From an uncultured Collinsella sp. (GTDB lineage Bacteria; Actinomycetota; Coriobacteriia; Coriobacteriales; Coriobacteriaceae), in contig CAAEON010000038.1 in assembly GCA_900757615.1 (NCBI GenBank), positions 1-52,843 of the forward strand: 52,843 bases of DNA, written 5' to 3'. Of this stretch, positions 33,706 through 41,954 are shown piece after piece; position 1 is the first letter of the stretch, and each line of letters starts with the position of its first letter. Under the pieces are notes generated by a model. That model ran no database searches and was not told where the DNA came from. It was given only the letters and a program-made list of their open reading frames with translations. The position numbers were made by a program, and so were the translations under genes.

Positions 33706-33759
33706 CGTTTGCCCAGATAAAACCTGCCAAAATAAACCTGTCCCTTTTTGGTAGGTTGA
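33706..33759. repeat. Dispersed hairpin repeat, family R1 copy 3
   Basis: Tail ACGTTTGCCCAGAT followed by AACCTGCCAAAA ... TTTTGGTAGGTT. It lies 40 bases upstream of the ABC operon -35 box. Confidence 0.85.
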
Positions 33760-33798
33760 ATAACCCATAAGGTAAGTATGTTTCTGAGTTATTTCGTG

Positions 33799-33828
33799 TT
33801 GACCCATTTGAGCGGGATAGGGTATAAC
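33799..33828 (+). promoter_or_regulatory. Promoter of the amino-acid ABC importer operon
   Basis: TTGACC at 33799-33804, an 18-base spacer, and TATAAC at 33823-33828. The expected leader is about 38 bases. Confidence 0.75.
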
Positions 33829-33871
33829 TCTACTCAACCGCTAGGGATTTTATTGAGAAAGGTGTTCTACC

Positions 33872-34867
33872 ATGAGCAAGAACCTCTCCCAGCAGGTCGT
33901 TCTCGACCGCCGCGGCTTCGTTGCCGCCACCTTCGCAACCGTCGCCGGCCTTGGTCTTGCCGGCTGCTCCGACACCAGCGCCGAGGCCGACAAGGGTTCC
34001 GCCGCCGGTTCCTCCAAGAGCTCCGAGGATACCGAGGTTTCCGCCACGCTCGATGCCAAGGCATTCGACAAGCTCGTCAACGACGGCCCCAAGGCCGATG
34101 ATGACGCCATCGCCGCCAGCGCCTGGGCCACGGCCGTCAAGGATGCCGGCGTCTTTACAATCGGTGGCGTTCAGACCTCCACACTCTTCTCCCTCCTCAA
34201 CGAGAAGGACGGTCAGACCCGCGGCTTCGACGCCGGTATCGCACAGCTCCTGTCCAACTACATTTTGGGCGAGAACAAGCTCGAGATCACCCAGGTGACC
34301 TCGGACACGCGTGAGTCCGTACTGCAGAATGGCCAGGTCGACGCCGTCTTTGCCACCTACACCATCACCGACGAGCGCAAGAAGCTCATCTCCTTTGCCG
34401 GTCCCTACTACTACACCCAGCAGGCCATCCTGGTGCTCGCCGACAACGACGACATCAAGAGCGTCGATGACCTGGCCGACAAGAACGTCGCCGTCCAGTC
34501 CGGCTCCAACGGCCCTGCCATCCTGGAGGAGTTCGCTCCCAAGGCCAGCCAGCAGGAGTTCAAGACCGACGAGGAGGCCCGCCAGGCACTCCAGCAGGGT
34601 CGCGTTGACGCCTACGTCATCGACAACAACATGCAGCAGAGCGCCCTGGTGCGCGAGCCCGGTAAGTACAAGATTGCCGGCAAGCCCTTCGGCAACAAGG
34701 AGCCCTACGGCATCGGCCTGCCGCTCGATTCCGACGGCGTCGCCTTTGTCAACGACTTCCTTAAGAAGATCGAGGACGACGGCACCTGGACCGAGCTGTG
34801 GCAGATCTGCATCGGCGACCGCACGGGCGACACCAATGTTCCCGAGCTGCCCGAGATCGGCGCCTAG
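33872..34867 (+). CDS. Amino-acid ABC transporter substrate-binding lipoprotein (glutamate/polar type)
   Basis: 331 aa. The signal region contains a twin-arginine-like DRRGFVAAT and a lipobox LAGC, so it is probably a lipoprotein processed after Lgt acts; a Ser/Lys-rich linker follows. The SBP_bac_3 fold is recognised from VFTIGGVQTSTLFSLL, GFDAGIAQLLSNYIL, TRESVLQNGQVDAVFATYTITDERKKLISFAGPYY and GRVDAYVIDNN. These family-3 proteins bind polar amino acids, often glutamate or glutamine. The operon continues with two permeases and an ATPase. GAAAGGTG lies before the ATG. Substrate identity is inferred from family and from the adjacent C26 amidohydrolase. Confidence 0.92.
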   Translation: MSKNLSQQVVLDRRGFVAATFATVAGLGLAGCSDTSAEADKGSAAGSSKSSEDTEVSATLDAKAFDKLVNDGPKADDDAIAASAWATAVKDAGVFTIGGVQTSTLFSLLNEKDGQTRGFDAGIAQLLSNYILGENKLEITQVTSDTRESVLQNGQVDAVFATYTITDERKKLISFAGPYYYTQQAILVLADNDDIKSVDDLADKNVAVQSGSNGPAILEEFAPKASQQEFKTDEEARQALQQGRVDAYVIDNNMQQSALVREPGKYKIAGKPFGNKEPYGIGLPLDSDGVAFVNDFLKKIEDDGTWTELWQICIGDRTGDTNVPELPEIGA

Positions 34868-34955
34868 GCAACGCGCCTAGTAACGGCCGCAACGAAACCA
34901 TACGGAAACGCACGGTGCGCTTTATTGCGCTAAACTGTTTCTTCACTGAGTTGTC

Positions 34956-34985
34956 GGGGCTTCCGTACACACGGGAGCCCCTTTC
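34956..34985 (+). terminator. Intra-operon attenuator between the binding protein and permeases
   Basis: GGGGCTTCCGT and ACGGGAGCCCC form an 11-base stem (one G-U) followed by TTTCCTT. It likely lets only part of the transcription reach the permease genes, giving excess binding protein. Confidence 0.75.
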
Positions 34986-35005
34986 CTTATCGGCGGGAGG
35001 TCCGC

Positions 35006-35665
35006 ATGAGTCTCTCCGAGCTCTGGTCGCTCTATGGCCAGAACTACATTGACGCGTTGCTAGCAACCTGGGGTATGACGCTTGAGTCGTTTGCCATCGC
35101 CATGGTGCTGGCCGTCGCCGTCACCGTGATGCGCGTGTCGCCGCTCAAGCCGCTGCGCGTCTTTGGCGACCTGTATGTTCAGGTCTTCCGTAACATTCCC
35201 GGCATCGCACTGCTCATCATCGTCGTCTATGCGCTGCCGCCGCTCAAGGTCGTCCTGCCCTACCGCACCTGCGTTATCGTCGCCACGGTGCTGCTGGGCT
35301 CGGCCTTTGGCTCCGAGAACTTTATGAGCGGCATCAACACCGTCGGTGTCGGCCAGGTGGAAGCCGCCCGCTCGCTGGGCATGAGCTTCAACCGTATCCT
35401 CGCCAAGATCGTGATTCCGCAGGCACTGCGCTCGAGCGTGCTGCCCATGACCAACCTCTTTATCGCCGTCATGCTCACCACCGCGCTCGGCAGTCAGGTG
35501 CCGCTTAAACCCCAGGAGCTCACCGGCGTGGTGAGCTATATCAACACGCGCTCGCTCGGCGGCGTCGCCGCGTTCTTTATATCGGCGCTCGGCTACCTGG
35601 GCACGGCCTTTGTGGTGAGCCACATTGGCAACTACATCGATAAGAAGGTGAGGATCCTCCGATGA
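35006..35665 (+). CDS. Amino-acid ABC transporter permease, first subunit
   Basis: 219 aa, normal for HisMQ/GluC-type permeases. Five membrane segments are apparent, with the conserved N-terminal MTLESFAIAMVLAVAVTVMRVSPLKPLRVFGDLYVQVFRNIPG and the EAA motif EAARSLGMSFNRILAKIVIPQALRSSVLP that docks to the ATPase. GGGAGG lies 4 bases before ATG 35006. Its stop codon overlaps the start of the second permease (ATGA), indicating coupled translation and a heterodimeric channel. Confidence 0.93.
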   Translation: MSLSELWSLYGQNYIDALLATWGMTLESFAIAMVLAVAVTVMRVSPLKPLRVFGDLYVQVFRNIPGIALLIIVVYALPPLKVVLPYRTCVIVATVLLGSAFGSENFMSGINTVGVGQVEAARSLGMSFNRILAKIVIPQALRSSVLPMTNLFIAVMLTTALGSQVPLKPQELTGVVSYINTRSLGGVAAFFISALGYLGTAFVVSHIGNYIDKKVRILR

Positions 35666-36495
35666 GCAAGCACTCCTCCCCCGCGCTCACCATGCGCGAT
35701 GCGCTCTACGAGGCTCCCGGCCCCAAGATGCGCACCAAGATTCGTATCGGCACCGCTATCTCGCTGGTTGCCGTCGTCGCGCTCGCTGCCCTCGTGTTGC
35801 AGCGCTTTTATGTGACCGGTCAGCTTTCGGTCCACTATTGGTATTTCTTTACGCACCTCACCACCTGGAAGTTCTTGCTTGCCGGCTTTGAGGGCACCGT
35901 TAAAGTCGCACTCACCGCCGGCGCCATCGCGCTGGTGCTGGGTCTTGCCCTTATGCTCGGCCGCACCAGCGACATCAAACCGCTACAGCTGGTCTGCCGC
36001 GTGCTCACCGACTTTTTCCGCGGCGTGCCGAGCCTTCTGTTCATCTACTTCTTCTTTTTGGTGCTGCCCCAGTACAAGATTGCGCTGCCGTCGTTTTGGA
36101 TGCTCACACTTCCTGTCGCGCTCGCCGCAGCCGGTGTACTGGCCGAGATCTTCCGTGCCGGCGTCAACGCCGTGCCGCGCGGCCAGGTCGAGGCTGCCCA
36201 GGCGCTCGGTCTCTCCAAAGCTAAAATCACCTTTAAAATCGTGCTGCCGCAGGCTATTCGATTTATCATTCCGTCGTTGATTTCGCAGCTTGTAGTCGTA
36301 GTCAAAGACACTACCGTCGCCTACGTGGTGAGCTACCCCGACCTCATGCAAAACGCCCGCGTGCTCATTACCAACTACGACGCCCTCGTGTCGGTCTACC
36401 TGGTTATCGCGGTCATCTACATCCTCATCAACGTCGCGATCAACAAGGCCGCTGTCTATGTTTCGCACAAGACCGGCGCGACCATCATCCGCTAA
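35662..36495 (+). CDS. Amino-acid ABC transporter permease, second subunit
   Basis: 277 aa, longer than the first permease because of a 50-residue N-terminal extension with its own membrane helix. It carries the EAA motif EAAQALGLSKAKITFKIVLPQAIRFIIPSL and the FRGVPSLLFIYFFFLVLP segment typical of GluD-type permeases. The start overlaps the preceding stop by four bases. With the 35006 product it should form the heterodimeric membrane channel of the importer. Confidence 0.93.
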   Translation: MSKHSSPALTMRDALYEAPGPKMRTKIRIGTAISLVAVVALAALVLQRFYVTGQLSVHYWYFFTHLTTWKFLLAGFEGTVKVALTAGAIALVLGLALMLGRTSDIKPLQLVCRVLTDFFRGVPSLLFIYFFFLVLPQYKIALPSFWMLTLPVALAAAGVLAEIFRAGVNAVPRGQVEAAQALGLSKAKITFKIVLPQAIRFIIPSLISQLVVVVKDTTVAYVVSYPDLMQNARVLITNYDALVSVYLVIAVIYILINVAINKAAVYVSHKTGATIIR

Positions 36496-36531
36496 CGATT
36501 TACCACTTCGAGTCATAAGGAGCCGAGCATC

Positions 36532-37296
36532 ATGGCACAGAGCACTTCTTCTACCGACAACCGGCCGTTAATTGAGCTCAGGCACGTTGATAAGCACTAT
36601 GGCGATCTGCACGTTCTCAACGACATCAACCTCTCGGTCGACCGCGGCGAGGTCGTCGTGGTGATCGGCCCCTCGGGCTCGGGCAAGTCGACCATGTGCC
36701 GAACCATCAACCGCCTGGAGACCATCGACTCGGGCGAGATCCTCATCGAGGGCGAGCCCCTGCCGCAGGAAGGCAAGGATCTTGCCCGCATGCGCGCCGA
36801 GCTGGGCATGGTGTTTCAGCAGTTCAACCTGTTTGCGCATATGACGGTGCTGCAAAACGTCATGCTGGGACCAGTCGACGTACTGGGCGTCTCCAAGGAT
36901 GAAGCTCGCGAGCGCGCCATGGACCTGTTGAGTCGCGTAGGCGTTGCGGAGCAGGCCGATAAGGTGCCCGCGCAACTCTCGGGCGGTCAGCAACAGCGCG
37001 TCGCCATCGCCCGTTCGCTTGCCATGCAGCCCAAGGCCATGCTCTTTGACGAGCCCACAAGCGCCCTCGATCCCGAGATGATCAACGAGGTGCTCGAGGT
37101 CATGGTCCGTCTGGCACAGCAGGGCATGACGATGATCGTGATTACGCATGAGATGAACTTTGCCCGCCGCGTTGCCGACCGCGTCGTGTTTATGGCCGAC
37201 GGTCAGATCGTGGAAACCGGCACGCCCGACGAGTTCTTCGACCACCCCCAGACCAAGCGCGCCCAGGAGTTCCTCAACTCCATTAAGGGCCACTAG
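36532..37296 (+). CDS. Amino-acid ABC transporter ATP-binding protein (GlnQ/GluA type)
   Basis: 254 aa. All nucleotide-binding motifs are present: Walker A GPSGSGKSTMCRTINRLE, Q-loop MVFQQFNLFAHMTVLQN, signature LSGGQQQRVAIARSLAM, Walker B AMLFDEPTSALDPEM and switch His VITHEMNFARRVAD. The C-terminal FFDHPQTKRAQEFL is typical of the polar amino-acid family. AAGGAG lies 9 bases before ATG. It energises import through the two upstream permeases. It is the last transport gene before the C26 hydrolase. Confidence 0.96.
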   Translation: MAQSTSSTDNRPLIELRHVDKHYGDLHVLNDINLSVDRGEVVVVIGPSGSGKSTMCRTINRLETIDSGEILIEGEPLPQEGKDLARMRAELGMVFQQFNLFAHMTVLQNVMLGPVDVLGVSKDEARERAMDLLSRVGVAEQADKVPAQLSGGQQQRVAIARSLAMQPKAMLFDEPTSALDPEMINEVLEVMVRLAQQGMTMIVITHEMNFARRVADRVVFMADGQIVETGTPDEFFDHPQTKRAQEFLNSIKGH

Positions 37297-37383
37297 CCCC
37301 ATTGCCACGCGGGCAAATTCATCACCAGCGTTTGTCCCGCGCCGCCCCTGCGCCATGTTCACCCGAATTCGAAAGCCACGCCC

Positions 37384-38193
37384 ATGATCGGAACCCGCAC
37401 CTCATCGTCCTATACCCCGCACGTCGACGTTGCCCCCGCCGACCGTCCTCTCATCCTCGTCGCGCCGCGTTGGGAAGAGGCAAAGCCGTTTTTAAGCGAG
37501 ATGCTCTCCCCCAACGAGGAAATCGCAAGCGTCTTTGTCGATGCCATCCTTGCCGCCGGTGGCCTGCCGCTGCAGATGTCTATTACCGAAGACATCGATG
37601 TTATCCGTCATTACGTGGAAATCGCCGACGGCATCGCCATTCCTGGCGGCCCGGACGTCAACCCCAAACGCTGGGGCGACGAGCGTCCTTACGATCCCAC
37701 GCTGTGCTGCGAGATTCGCGACCGTTTTGAGTTTAAGCTGGTTAACGAGGTGCTTCGCGCCAAGAAGCCGCTCTTTACCACCTGCCGCGGCACGCAGCTG
37801 CTCAATGTCGCCACCGGCGGCACCCTGTGCATGGACGTGCCGGGCCTGGGCGCGCGCGAGGGCCGCACGCAGTGGCGCCATACCCACGTGCTCAACGACC
37901 CCGTGCATCCCGTCGAGGTCATGCCGGGCTCGCTGCTCGACCGCGCGGTTGGCGGGCACAGGCTGATCCAGACCAACTCGGCACACCACTGCTGCGTCGA
38001 TCGTCTGGGTAAAAGCACGCGCTTGGTCGCCAAGGCAACCGATGGCGTGCCCGAGTGCATCGAAGTCGAAGGCCAGCCTTTCTGCCTGGGCGTGCAATGG
38101 CACCCTGAGTACACGTGGAAGACGCTCGAGACCGACTTTAACCTGTGGAAGTCGTTTGTCGAGGCAGCGGCCAAGGTAAAGCAGGCCCGCTAG
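37384..38193 (+). CDS. Class I glutamine-amidotransferase-like hydrolase, peptidase C26 (gamma-glutamyl type)
   Basis: 269 aa. The C26 family splits gamma-glutamyl amides, for example gamma-glutamyl-GABA (PuuD). Visible: GIAIPGGPDVNPKRWGDERP, nucleophile elbow FTTCRGTQLLNVATGG (Cys in the first half) and the His-Glu pair VQWHPEYTWK. The usual elbow is G-I/V-C-R-G; here it is T-T-C-R-G. It follows the glutamate-type importer on the same strand with an 87-base gap, so it may release glutamate from imported gamma-glutamyl compounds; that link is inference. A GC-rich terminator follows at 38228. Confidence 0.88.
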   Translation: MIGTRTSSSYTPHVDVAPADRPLILVAPRWEEAKPFLSEMLSPNEEIASVFVDAILAAGGLPLQMSITEDIDVIRHYVEIADGIAIPGGPDVNPKRWGDERPYDPTLCCEIRDRFEFKLVNEVLRAKKPLFTTCRGTQLLNVATGGTLCMDVPGLGAREGRTQWRHTHVLNDPVHPVEVMPGSLLDRAVGGHRLIQTNSAHHCCVDRLGKSTRLVAKATDGVPECIEVEGQPFCLGVQWHPEYTWKTLETDFNLWKSFVEAAAKVKQAR

Positions 38194-38227
38194 CTTAAGC
38201 CCCACACAAGCTAAAGCCTTCCATGCC

Positions 38228-38262
38228 GGGGGCGGACACCAGCTACGGTGCCCGCCCCCCTG
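38228..38262. terminator. GC-rich terminator between the C26 gene and the convergent exporter gene
   Basis: GGGGGCGG-CAC and GTG-CCGCCCCC form the stem. The + side is followed by TGTATTT, a weak T run. Confidence 0.65.
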
Positions 38263-38300
38263 TATTTGATATGCGCGGTATGATTGCCCCTCACAAACTA

Positions 38301-39119
38301 TCAGAGAAATCTCGACCGCAATCGGTCGACAGTAAAGCAAATGGCAAAAACGCTTGCTACGTTTATTAGGCAGTCAATTAAAATCCAAGCGCATTGACCA
38401 ATCCCCAACGGAGTCACACCGCAAATCCACATGAGCATCGAGGCTGGAAGCGGAAGCATGGAATTGGCTCCGAGCTGCATGTAGATCGCTACGACGTTGA
38501 CAAGCAACAGCATACCAATAGGACCGAAGCCGGACCCAAAATAGGAAACAACGATCACGCAAGAGACCACGTATGCAAGGCAGACCGCACTCGCCAGAAG
38601 AAGTCGATCGCAAAACATATTCAGGTTGAAACACTGTTGAGCATCAAAAACGATTGCGCAGTTAAGGCAGTACAAAACGACACTCGACAGGATAAACGCG
38701 CCCAAAAGGGCAAAAGAAGACAGCACCACTCGCGCAACGATAGCGCACACACGCTTCCCTCCCCGAGCCTCCGTCAACCCCCACGGTTCCTCAATAAAGC
38801 CCGAACTGACAAAGCGCGGCACAATGCAAGCCGCGATGAACGGAAAGAACAACGTATGAGCCAACGGGGCTACGTTGAACAGCAGACCGCGAAAAACCTC
38901 TGCATTACCAAATAGAAGGACATCCTCTGCCGATAGCCGAAGCGTCGGGTCTGGGAAAAAGCCCAAGAAACTGTTCTCACGGAGGCTACAGAGCCACATC
39001 GGGAAAGAATTAAGCTGCAATACCACCATGCACGCATAAATTACCAGGATTAAGGCGTACGTCCATTTGCTCACATGCTTCAATTCTGAATGAAGGAATC
39101 TTCTAGTCTGACGAGCCAT
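38301..39119 (-). CDS. ABC-2 type exporter membrane subunit (second)
   Basis: 272 aa from ATG 39119 (GGGGTG upstream), overlapping the preceding gene by 17 bases. Six or seven hydrophobic segments are visible, including VVLSSFALLGAFILSSVVLY and LMWICGVTPLGIGQCAWI. It has no recognised enzyme motif. Together with the 39103 product it should form the membrane part of an exporter served by the ATPase at 39924. The coding sequence is AT-richer than the rest of the window. Confidence 0.75.
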   Translation of the reverse strand: MARQTRRFLHSELKHVSKWTYALILVIYACMVVLQLNSFPMWLCSLRENSFLGFFPDPTLRLSAEDVLLFGNAEVFRGLLFNVAPLAHTLFFPFIAACIVPRFVSSGFIEEPWGLTEARGGKRVCAIVARVVLSSFALLGAFILSSVVLYCLNCAIVFDAQQCFNLNMFCDRLLLASAVCLAYVVSCVIVVSYFGSGFGPIGMLLLVNVVAIYMQLGANSMLPLPASMLMWICGVTPLGIGQCAWILIDCLINVASVFAICFTVDRLRSRFL

Positions 39120-39927
39120 TGAGCACACCCCCAGCACGAAAGCTCACGAGAGCGTAAATCAATACCGATAGACAGCTGGCTGCCGCGCCATACCCCAGAA
39201 GCGTCAGCTGCCCCATATCGCTATACCCAAGGGCACATCCGACTCCAAGGTACGGCCCCGGAAGGAGGAAGATCCATCGCAAGGATGGTATGGGCGCCTG
39301 AAGGAAGGTTCCGTAGAGCGTCAAGCTCATGACAAATCCAACTATTAGCACAGCCCCGCTCAATACAGCGCTGCCTGTGATCCGATAGATGGTCACCGTC
39401 TCCAGCGCAACCGATATCACCAATACGGCGTTGATCATCATTGCAGGCAAAAATGCAGTTAGCATGTCGTGCGAGTAGTTATGCCCTCCACGTATTATGG
39501 CTATTGCAAAAAGAAGAAGGCAAAGCGCACTATATGCTGCGCCAATTATTAAAGAAGACGAAAGTACATGTGCCAGAGCCCCGTTAAAGCGGGCAAGACC
39601 TCTTGCTGAAGAAATTCGGCATCCCTCTTCATAGCCGCGCTCCTGTAAAATCGCCAGGCAAACGATGAGCGGAACGAACAGGGAGGTGCCGGCAAAAGCA
39701 CTGCGCACAAGGGACTCATCGGGTGCAGAAGGATCGATTACATTCCAGCAGAAACCAATATCCTCCCCAAAAACGCTATTGCCAAAGGCGAGCAACGTTG
39801 TTCCGTTTTTTAGAAAGACACCGAAGAGAAGGCCGAACGCCAGCATAAGCGTAAGACCAAACTTCGCCGGAAACATCCTGTGCAAACGCATCATATCTGC
39901 CTTTATGGGATGGATCGCCCGCTTCAT
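39103..39927 (-). CDS. ABC-2 type exporter membrane subunit (first)
   Basis: 274 aa. About six hydrophobic segments are present: MLAFGLLFGVFL, SLFVPLIVCLAIL, LSSSLIIGAAYSALCLLLFAIAI, MMINAVLVISVALETVTI and others. The ERGYEEGCRISSARGLARF cytoplasmic loop resembles ABC-2 or lantibiotic-immunity-type permeases. It overlaps the ATPase gene by four bases (ATGA) and the next permease by 17, so the three genes form one operon. The exported substrate is unknown; antimicrobial peptide resistance is one possibility by analogy. Confidence 0.75.
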   Translation of the reverse strand: MKRAIHPIKADMMRLHRMFPAKFGLTLMLAFGLLFGVFLKNGTTLLAFGNSVFGEDIGFCWNVIDPSAPDESLVRSAFAGTSLFVPLIVCLAILQERGYEEGCRISSARGLARFNGALAHVLSSSLIIGAAYSALCLLLFAIAIIRGGHNYSHDMLTAFLPAMMINAVLVISVALETVTIYRITGSAVLSGAVLIVGFVMSLTLYGTFLQAPIPSLRWIFLLPGPYLGVGCALGYSDMGQLTLLGYGAAASCLSVLIYALVSFRAGGVLNGSSD

Positions 39928-40685
39928 AGCGAGACCGCCTTCATCAAGCGCCTGTAATACTCTTTTAGGGACGATGCCTCATCCCTTATGATGTCCATCG
40001 GTTCCTTTTTCAGCAGTTCGCCGTCATGGATAAACACGCAACTTGTTGCAACTGATGCCAACTCATCCAAATCATGGCTAGAGATGAGCATGGTCTTACC
40101 CTGTTCTCGATTCAATCGACCGATAAGGGCCCATATACTCTCGATGCCCAGCGGGTCCAACCCGTTTGCTGGCTCATCAAAAATAAGCAGATCAGTGTCA
40201 CCCAACAAAGCCGTAGCTATATCCAGCCGCCGTTTCATTCCCAGAGAAAAACTGCTCACGCTCTTTTTCTCTTCGACGTCCAGCCCGACTAGGCTCAAAA
40301 CGCGAGGAATCTCACAATTCGCATCAAGCCCCCATTCCGAACATCGGATTTGGAGATTCTCAACCGCACTGAGGGATTGGTATGCTCCGCTGGAATCTGG
40401 CACATAGCCGACACGCGTCCGCATCAGGCCAAGCTCTCTTTTTGATTTGCCTCCAAAGAGCTCCACGCTCCCCGACGATGGCTCGCAGAGGCCCAAGACG
40501 ATTTTAATAAGCGTGCTTTTGCCCGCACCGTTTGCACCGACAAGGGCACAGAGCTCAGACTGATGCACCTCGAAGGAAACGTCATGCAAAACGCGCCGTT
40601 TCCCGTAGCGCTTTGATACTTTTGATAGCTTTATCGTTGATGCGCTCATCGAACTCCCGTCCTGCTTGATAGCAAAACCGCTCAT
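39924..40685 (-). CDS. ABC transporter ATP-binding protein of an exporter
   Basis: 253 aa. Walker A is GANGAGKSTLIKIVLGL, signature FSLGMKRRLDIATALLG, Walker B LLIFDEPANGLDPLG and H-loop LISSHDLDELASVATS. The short coupling region and the SLGMKRRLDIA signature are typical of the BcrA/LanF drug and peptide exporters, rather than importers. AAGGAGG lies 5 bases before ATG 40685. A -35 element TTGACA lies at 40747-40752. It leads the operon with two membrane subunits. A three-gene XRE/DUF2975 context upstream suggests a regulated module. Confidence 0.9.
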   Translation of the reverse strand: MSGFAIKQDGSSMSASTIKLSKVSKRYGKRRVLHDVSFEVHQSELCALVGANGAGKSTLIKIVLGLCEPSSGSVELFGGKSKRELGLMRTRVGYVPDSSGAYQSLSAVENLQIRCSEWGLDANCEIPRVLSLVGLDVEEKKSVSSFSLGMKRRLDIATALLGDTDLLIFDEPANGLDPLGIESIWALIGRLNREQGKTMLISSHDLDELASVATSCVFIHDGELLKKEPMDIIRDEASSLKEYYRRLMKAVSL

Positions 40686-40723
40686 ATCGTTCCTCCTTTC
40701 TTTTATTGTTTTTCATGTTTGTT

Positions 40724-40752
40724 ATTGTTTGTCGATAACTTGCGTTTGTCAA
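40724..40752 (-). promoter_or_regulatory. Predicted promoter of the exporter operon
   Basis: On the minus strand a consensus TTGACA at 40752-40747, a 17-base spacer, and AACAAT. The -10 is weak, suggesting activator control or low basal use. Confidence 0.5.
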
Positions 40753-40826
40753 GATAATTTATAAGGGGCCCGTGTTCGACACAGACCCCATCACACTGAT
40801 ATTTCGATTTAATTGTTCGCTTTATG

Positions 40827-41156
40827 CTACTCGTCGCTCAAATCGACAGCGAAGACCGATGTCGGGAGCGATGCCTCATTGCCTCCGCTATCTCGCATCT
40901 GCCTCACGGCATTTTTTGCGCGCTCGACAATAAGTTCCTCAAGCTCCTCCTCGCTCACGCGCTGAATAATATCTCCCGGTTGACAATCAAGTTCATCGCA
41001 GATATCGAGAAGCGTCTTAAGGCGAATGGCTTTTATTTTTCCGTTTCTTAGCTTTGAAATATTAGCCGGGGTATGCCCCGTAGCCCGAATCAGATCAGCA
41101 CTGGACTTTCCGGTCTTAAGCAGCTGCGTCTCAAGCTCGATAATGAGATAGCTCAT
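40827..41156 (-). CDS. XRE/Cro-CI family helix-turn-helix regulator
   Basis: 109 aa. The N-terminal 70 residues are an HTH_3/HTH_26 domain: LKTGKSSADLIRATGHTPANISKLRNGKIKAIRLKTLLDICDELDCQPGDII. The recognition pattern is followed by an acidic helical tail (EEELEELIVERAKNAV). GGAGG lies 4 bases before ATG. It lies 8 bases after the DUF2975 gene, as in the common XRE-DUF2975 pairs of Firmicutes, where the membrane protein and regulator are co-expressed. The exporter operon directly downstream is a plausible target. Confidence 0.92.
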   Translation of the reverse strand: MSYLIIELETQLLKTGKSSADLIRATGHTPANISKLRNGKIKAIRLKTLLDICDELDCQPGDIIQRVSEEELEELIVERAKNAVRQMRDSGGNEASLPTSVFAVDLSDE

Positions 41157-41164
41157 GTTTCCTC

Positions 41165-41725
41165 CTACACAAGCTCGTCAGACTGCTTTTGGAGCAGCGA
41201 GGCATAGCTCCAGATCACCGAGACAAACAAACAGACAGCCGCGCCGATAAGCGACCCCGCGTCAAAGGCAACGCCCTGGCAAATCGCGATAACGAAGGAA
41301 TGGGGCACGACGCAAAGCTCCAGGCCGCCAATGGTGAGATTGACCGATCCATAGGCACCAACAAGCGAAACCGCGGCGTTAACAGCAAAGGCAAGCGCGA
41401 GAACACGGATAAGCCGCACATGCGCCCTGGTAAAGGGCGATACGCCCAGCGAAATGTCACGGCTGATTCCGCACAAAACGACAAGCGAAATACCCATGAC
41501 AAGCGCCATGCACAGTCCGCTTGGGATAACGATGCACCCGCCATTGAGAAGCGTCACAACACCGAAAGAATCGACAGAAGCAACGTTTGCAACCGCATAC
41601 CAGATCACGTAAACAACCAACGCGGCAAAAGCGACGAGCATTCCCGCAAAAATGACCGCCATGCAAAAACCGAGCTTCCTTACAGTCTCGCCCGCCTTGG
41701 CCATACGCTGAACGCTATTGGACAT
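41165..41725 (-). CDS. DUF2975-type four-helix membrane protein
   Basis: 186 aa from ATG 41725 (GAGGGTG upstream); the frame is open further but without a site. Four membrane helices are clear: FCMAVIFAGMLVAFAALVVYVIWY, IPSGLCMALVMGISLVVLCGI, VRLIRVLALAFAVNAAVSLV and AGSLIGAAVCLFVSVIWSYA, separated by the short DISLGVSPFTRAHVRLIR cytoplasmic loop that is a family hallmark. The XRE gene follows after 8 bases. Its role is unknown; probable partner of the regulator. Confidence 0.82.
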   Translation of the reverse strand: MSNSVQRMAKAGETVRKLGFCMAVIFAGMLVAFAALVVYVIWYAVANVASVDSFGVVTLLNGGCIVIPSGLCMALVMGISLVVLCGISRDISLGVSPFTRAHVRLIRVLALAFAVNAAVSLVGAYGSVNLTIGGLELCVVPHSFVIAICQGVAFDAGSLIGAAVCLFVSVIWSYASLLQKQSDELV

Positions 41726-41734
41726 ACACTCACC

Positions 41735-41773
41735 CTCGTCGACTCTATCGTTATCGGAATAGTTTATCGAACA
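41735..41773 (-). promoter_or_regulatory. Inverted repeat in the DUF2975-XRE promoter region
   Basis: TATCGTT and AACGATA half-sites flank GTTCGATAAACTATTCCGAT, about 20 bases upstream of the DUF2975 start. This is a candidate operator for the XRE regulator. Confidence 0.4.
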
Positions 41774-41865
41774 ACGATATGGATTGCATGTGGGAAGCCC
41801 AGCCGGTACGCATAGGTTATTTACTAATCCGAAGGGTGAGAGTGGATTTTTGGACACGTATCGAA

Positions 41866-41931
41866 CGAGAGTGGATAATCTCCCACTTTGAGGCCGCCAC
41901 CGGGCCTAAAACGGGAGATTATCCACTCTCG
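41866..41931. repeat. Strong nested hairpin (family R7)
   Basis: CGAGAGTGGATAATCTCCC at 41866-41884 pairs perfectly with 41913-41931. AGGCC and GGCCT form an inner stem. A direct partial copy GAGAGTGGATTTTTGG precedes it at 41839-41854. It lies between the DUF2975 gene and the Hpt gene end. Confidence 0.85.
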
Positions 41932-41954
41932 TAGCCATCAAAGCTCGGAAGCTC

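Noticed and set aside
34868..35005. Riboswitch between the binding protein and permease genes
   Set aside because: Only one simple hairpin with a T run is visible, fitting an attenuator; no conserved aptamer elements were recognised.
40827..41156. XRE protein as an antitoxin of a HigBA-type pair
   Set aside because: No small toxin gene is adjacent; the neighbour is a DUF2975 membrane protein, a well-known XRE partner.
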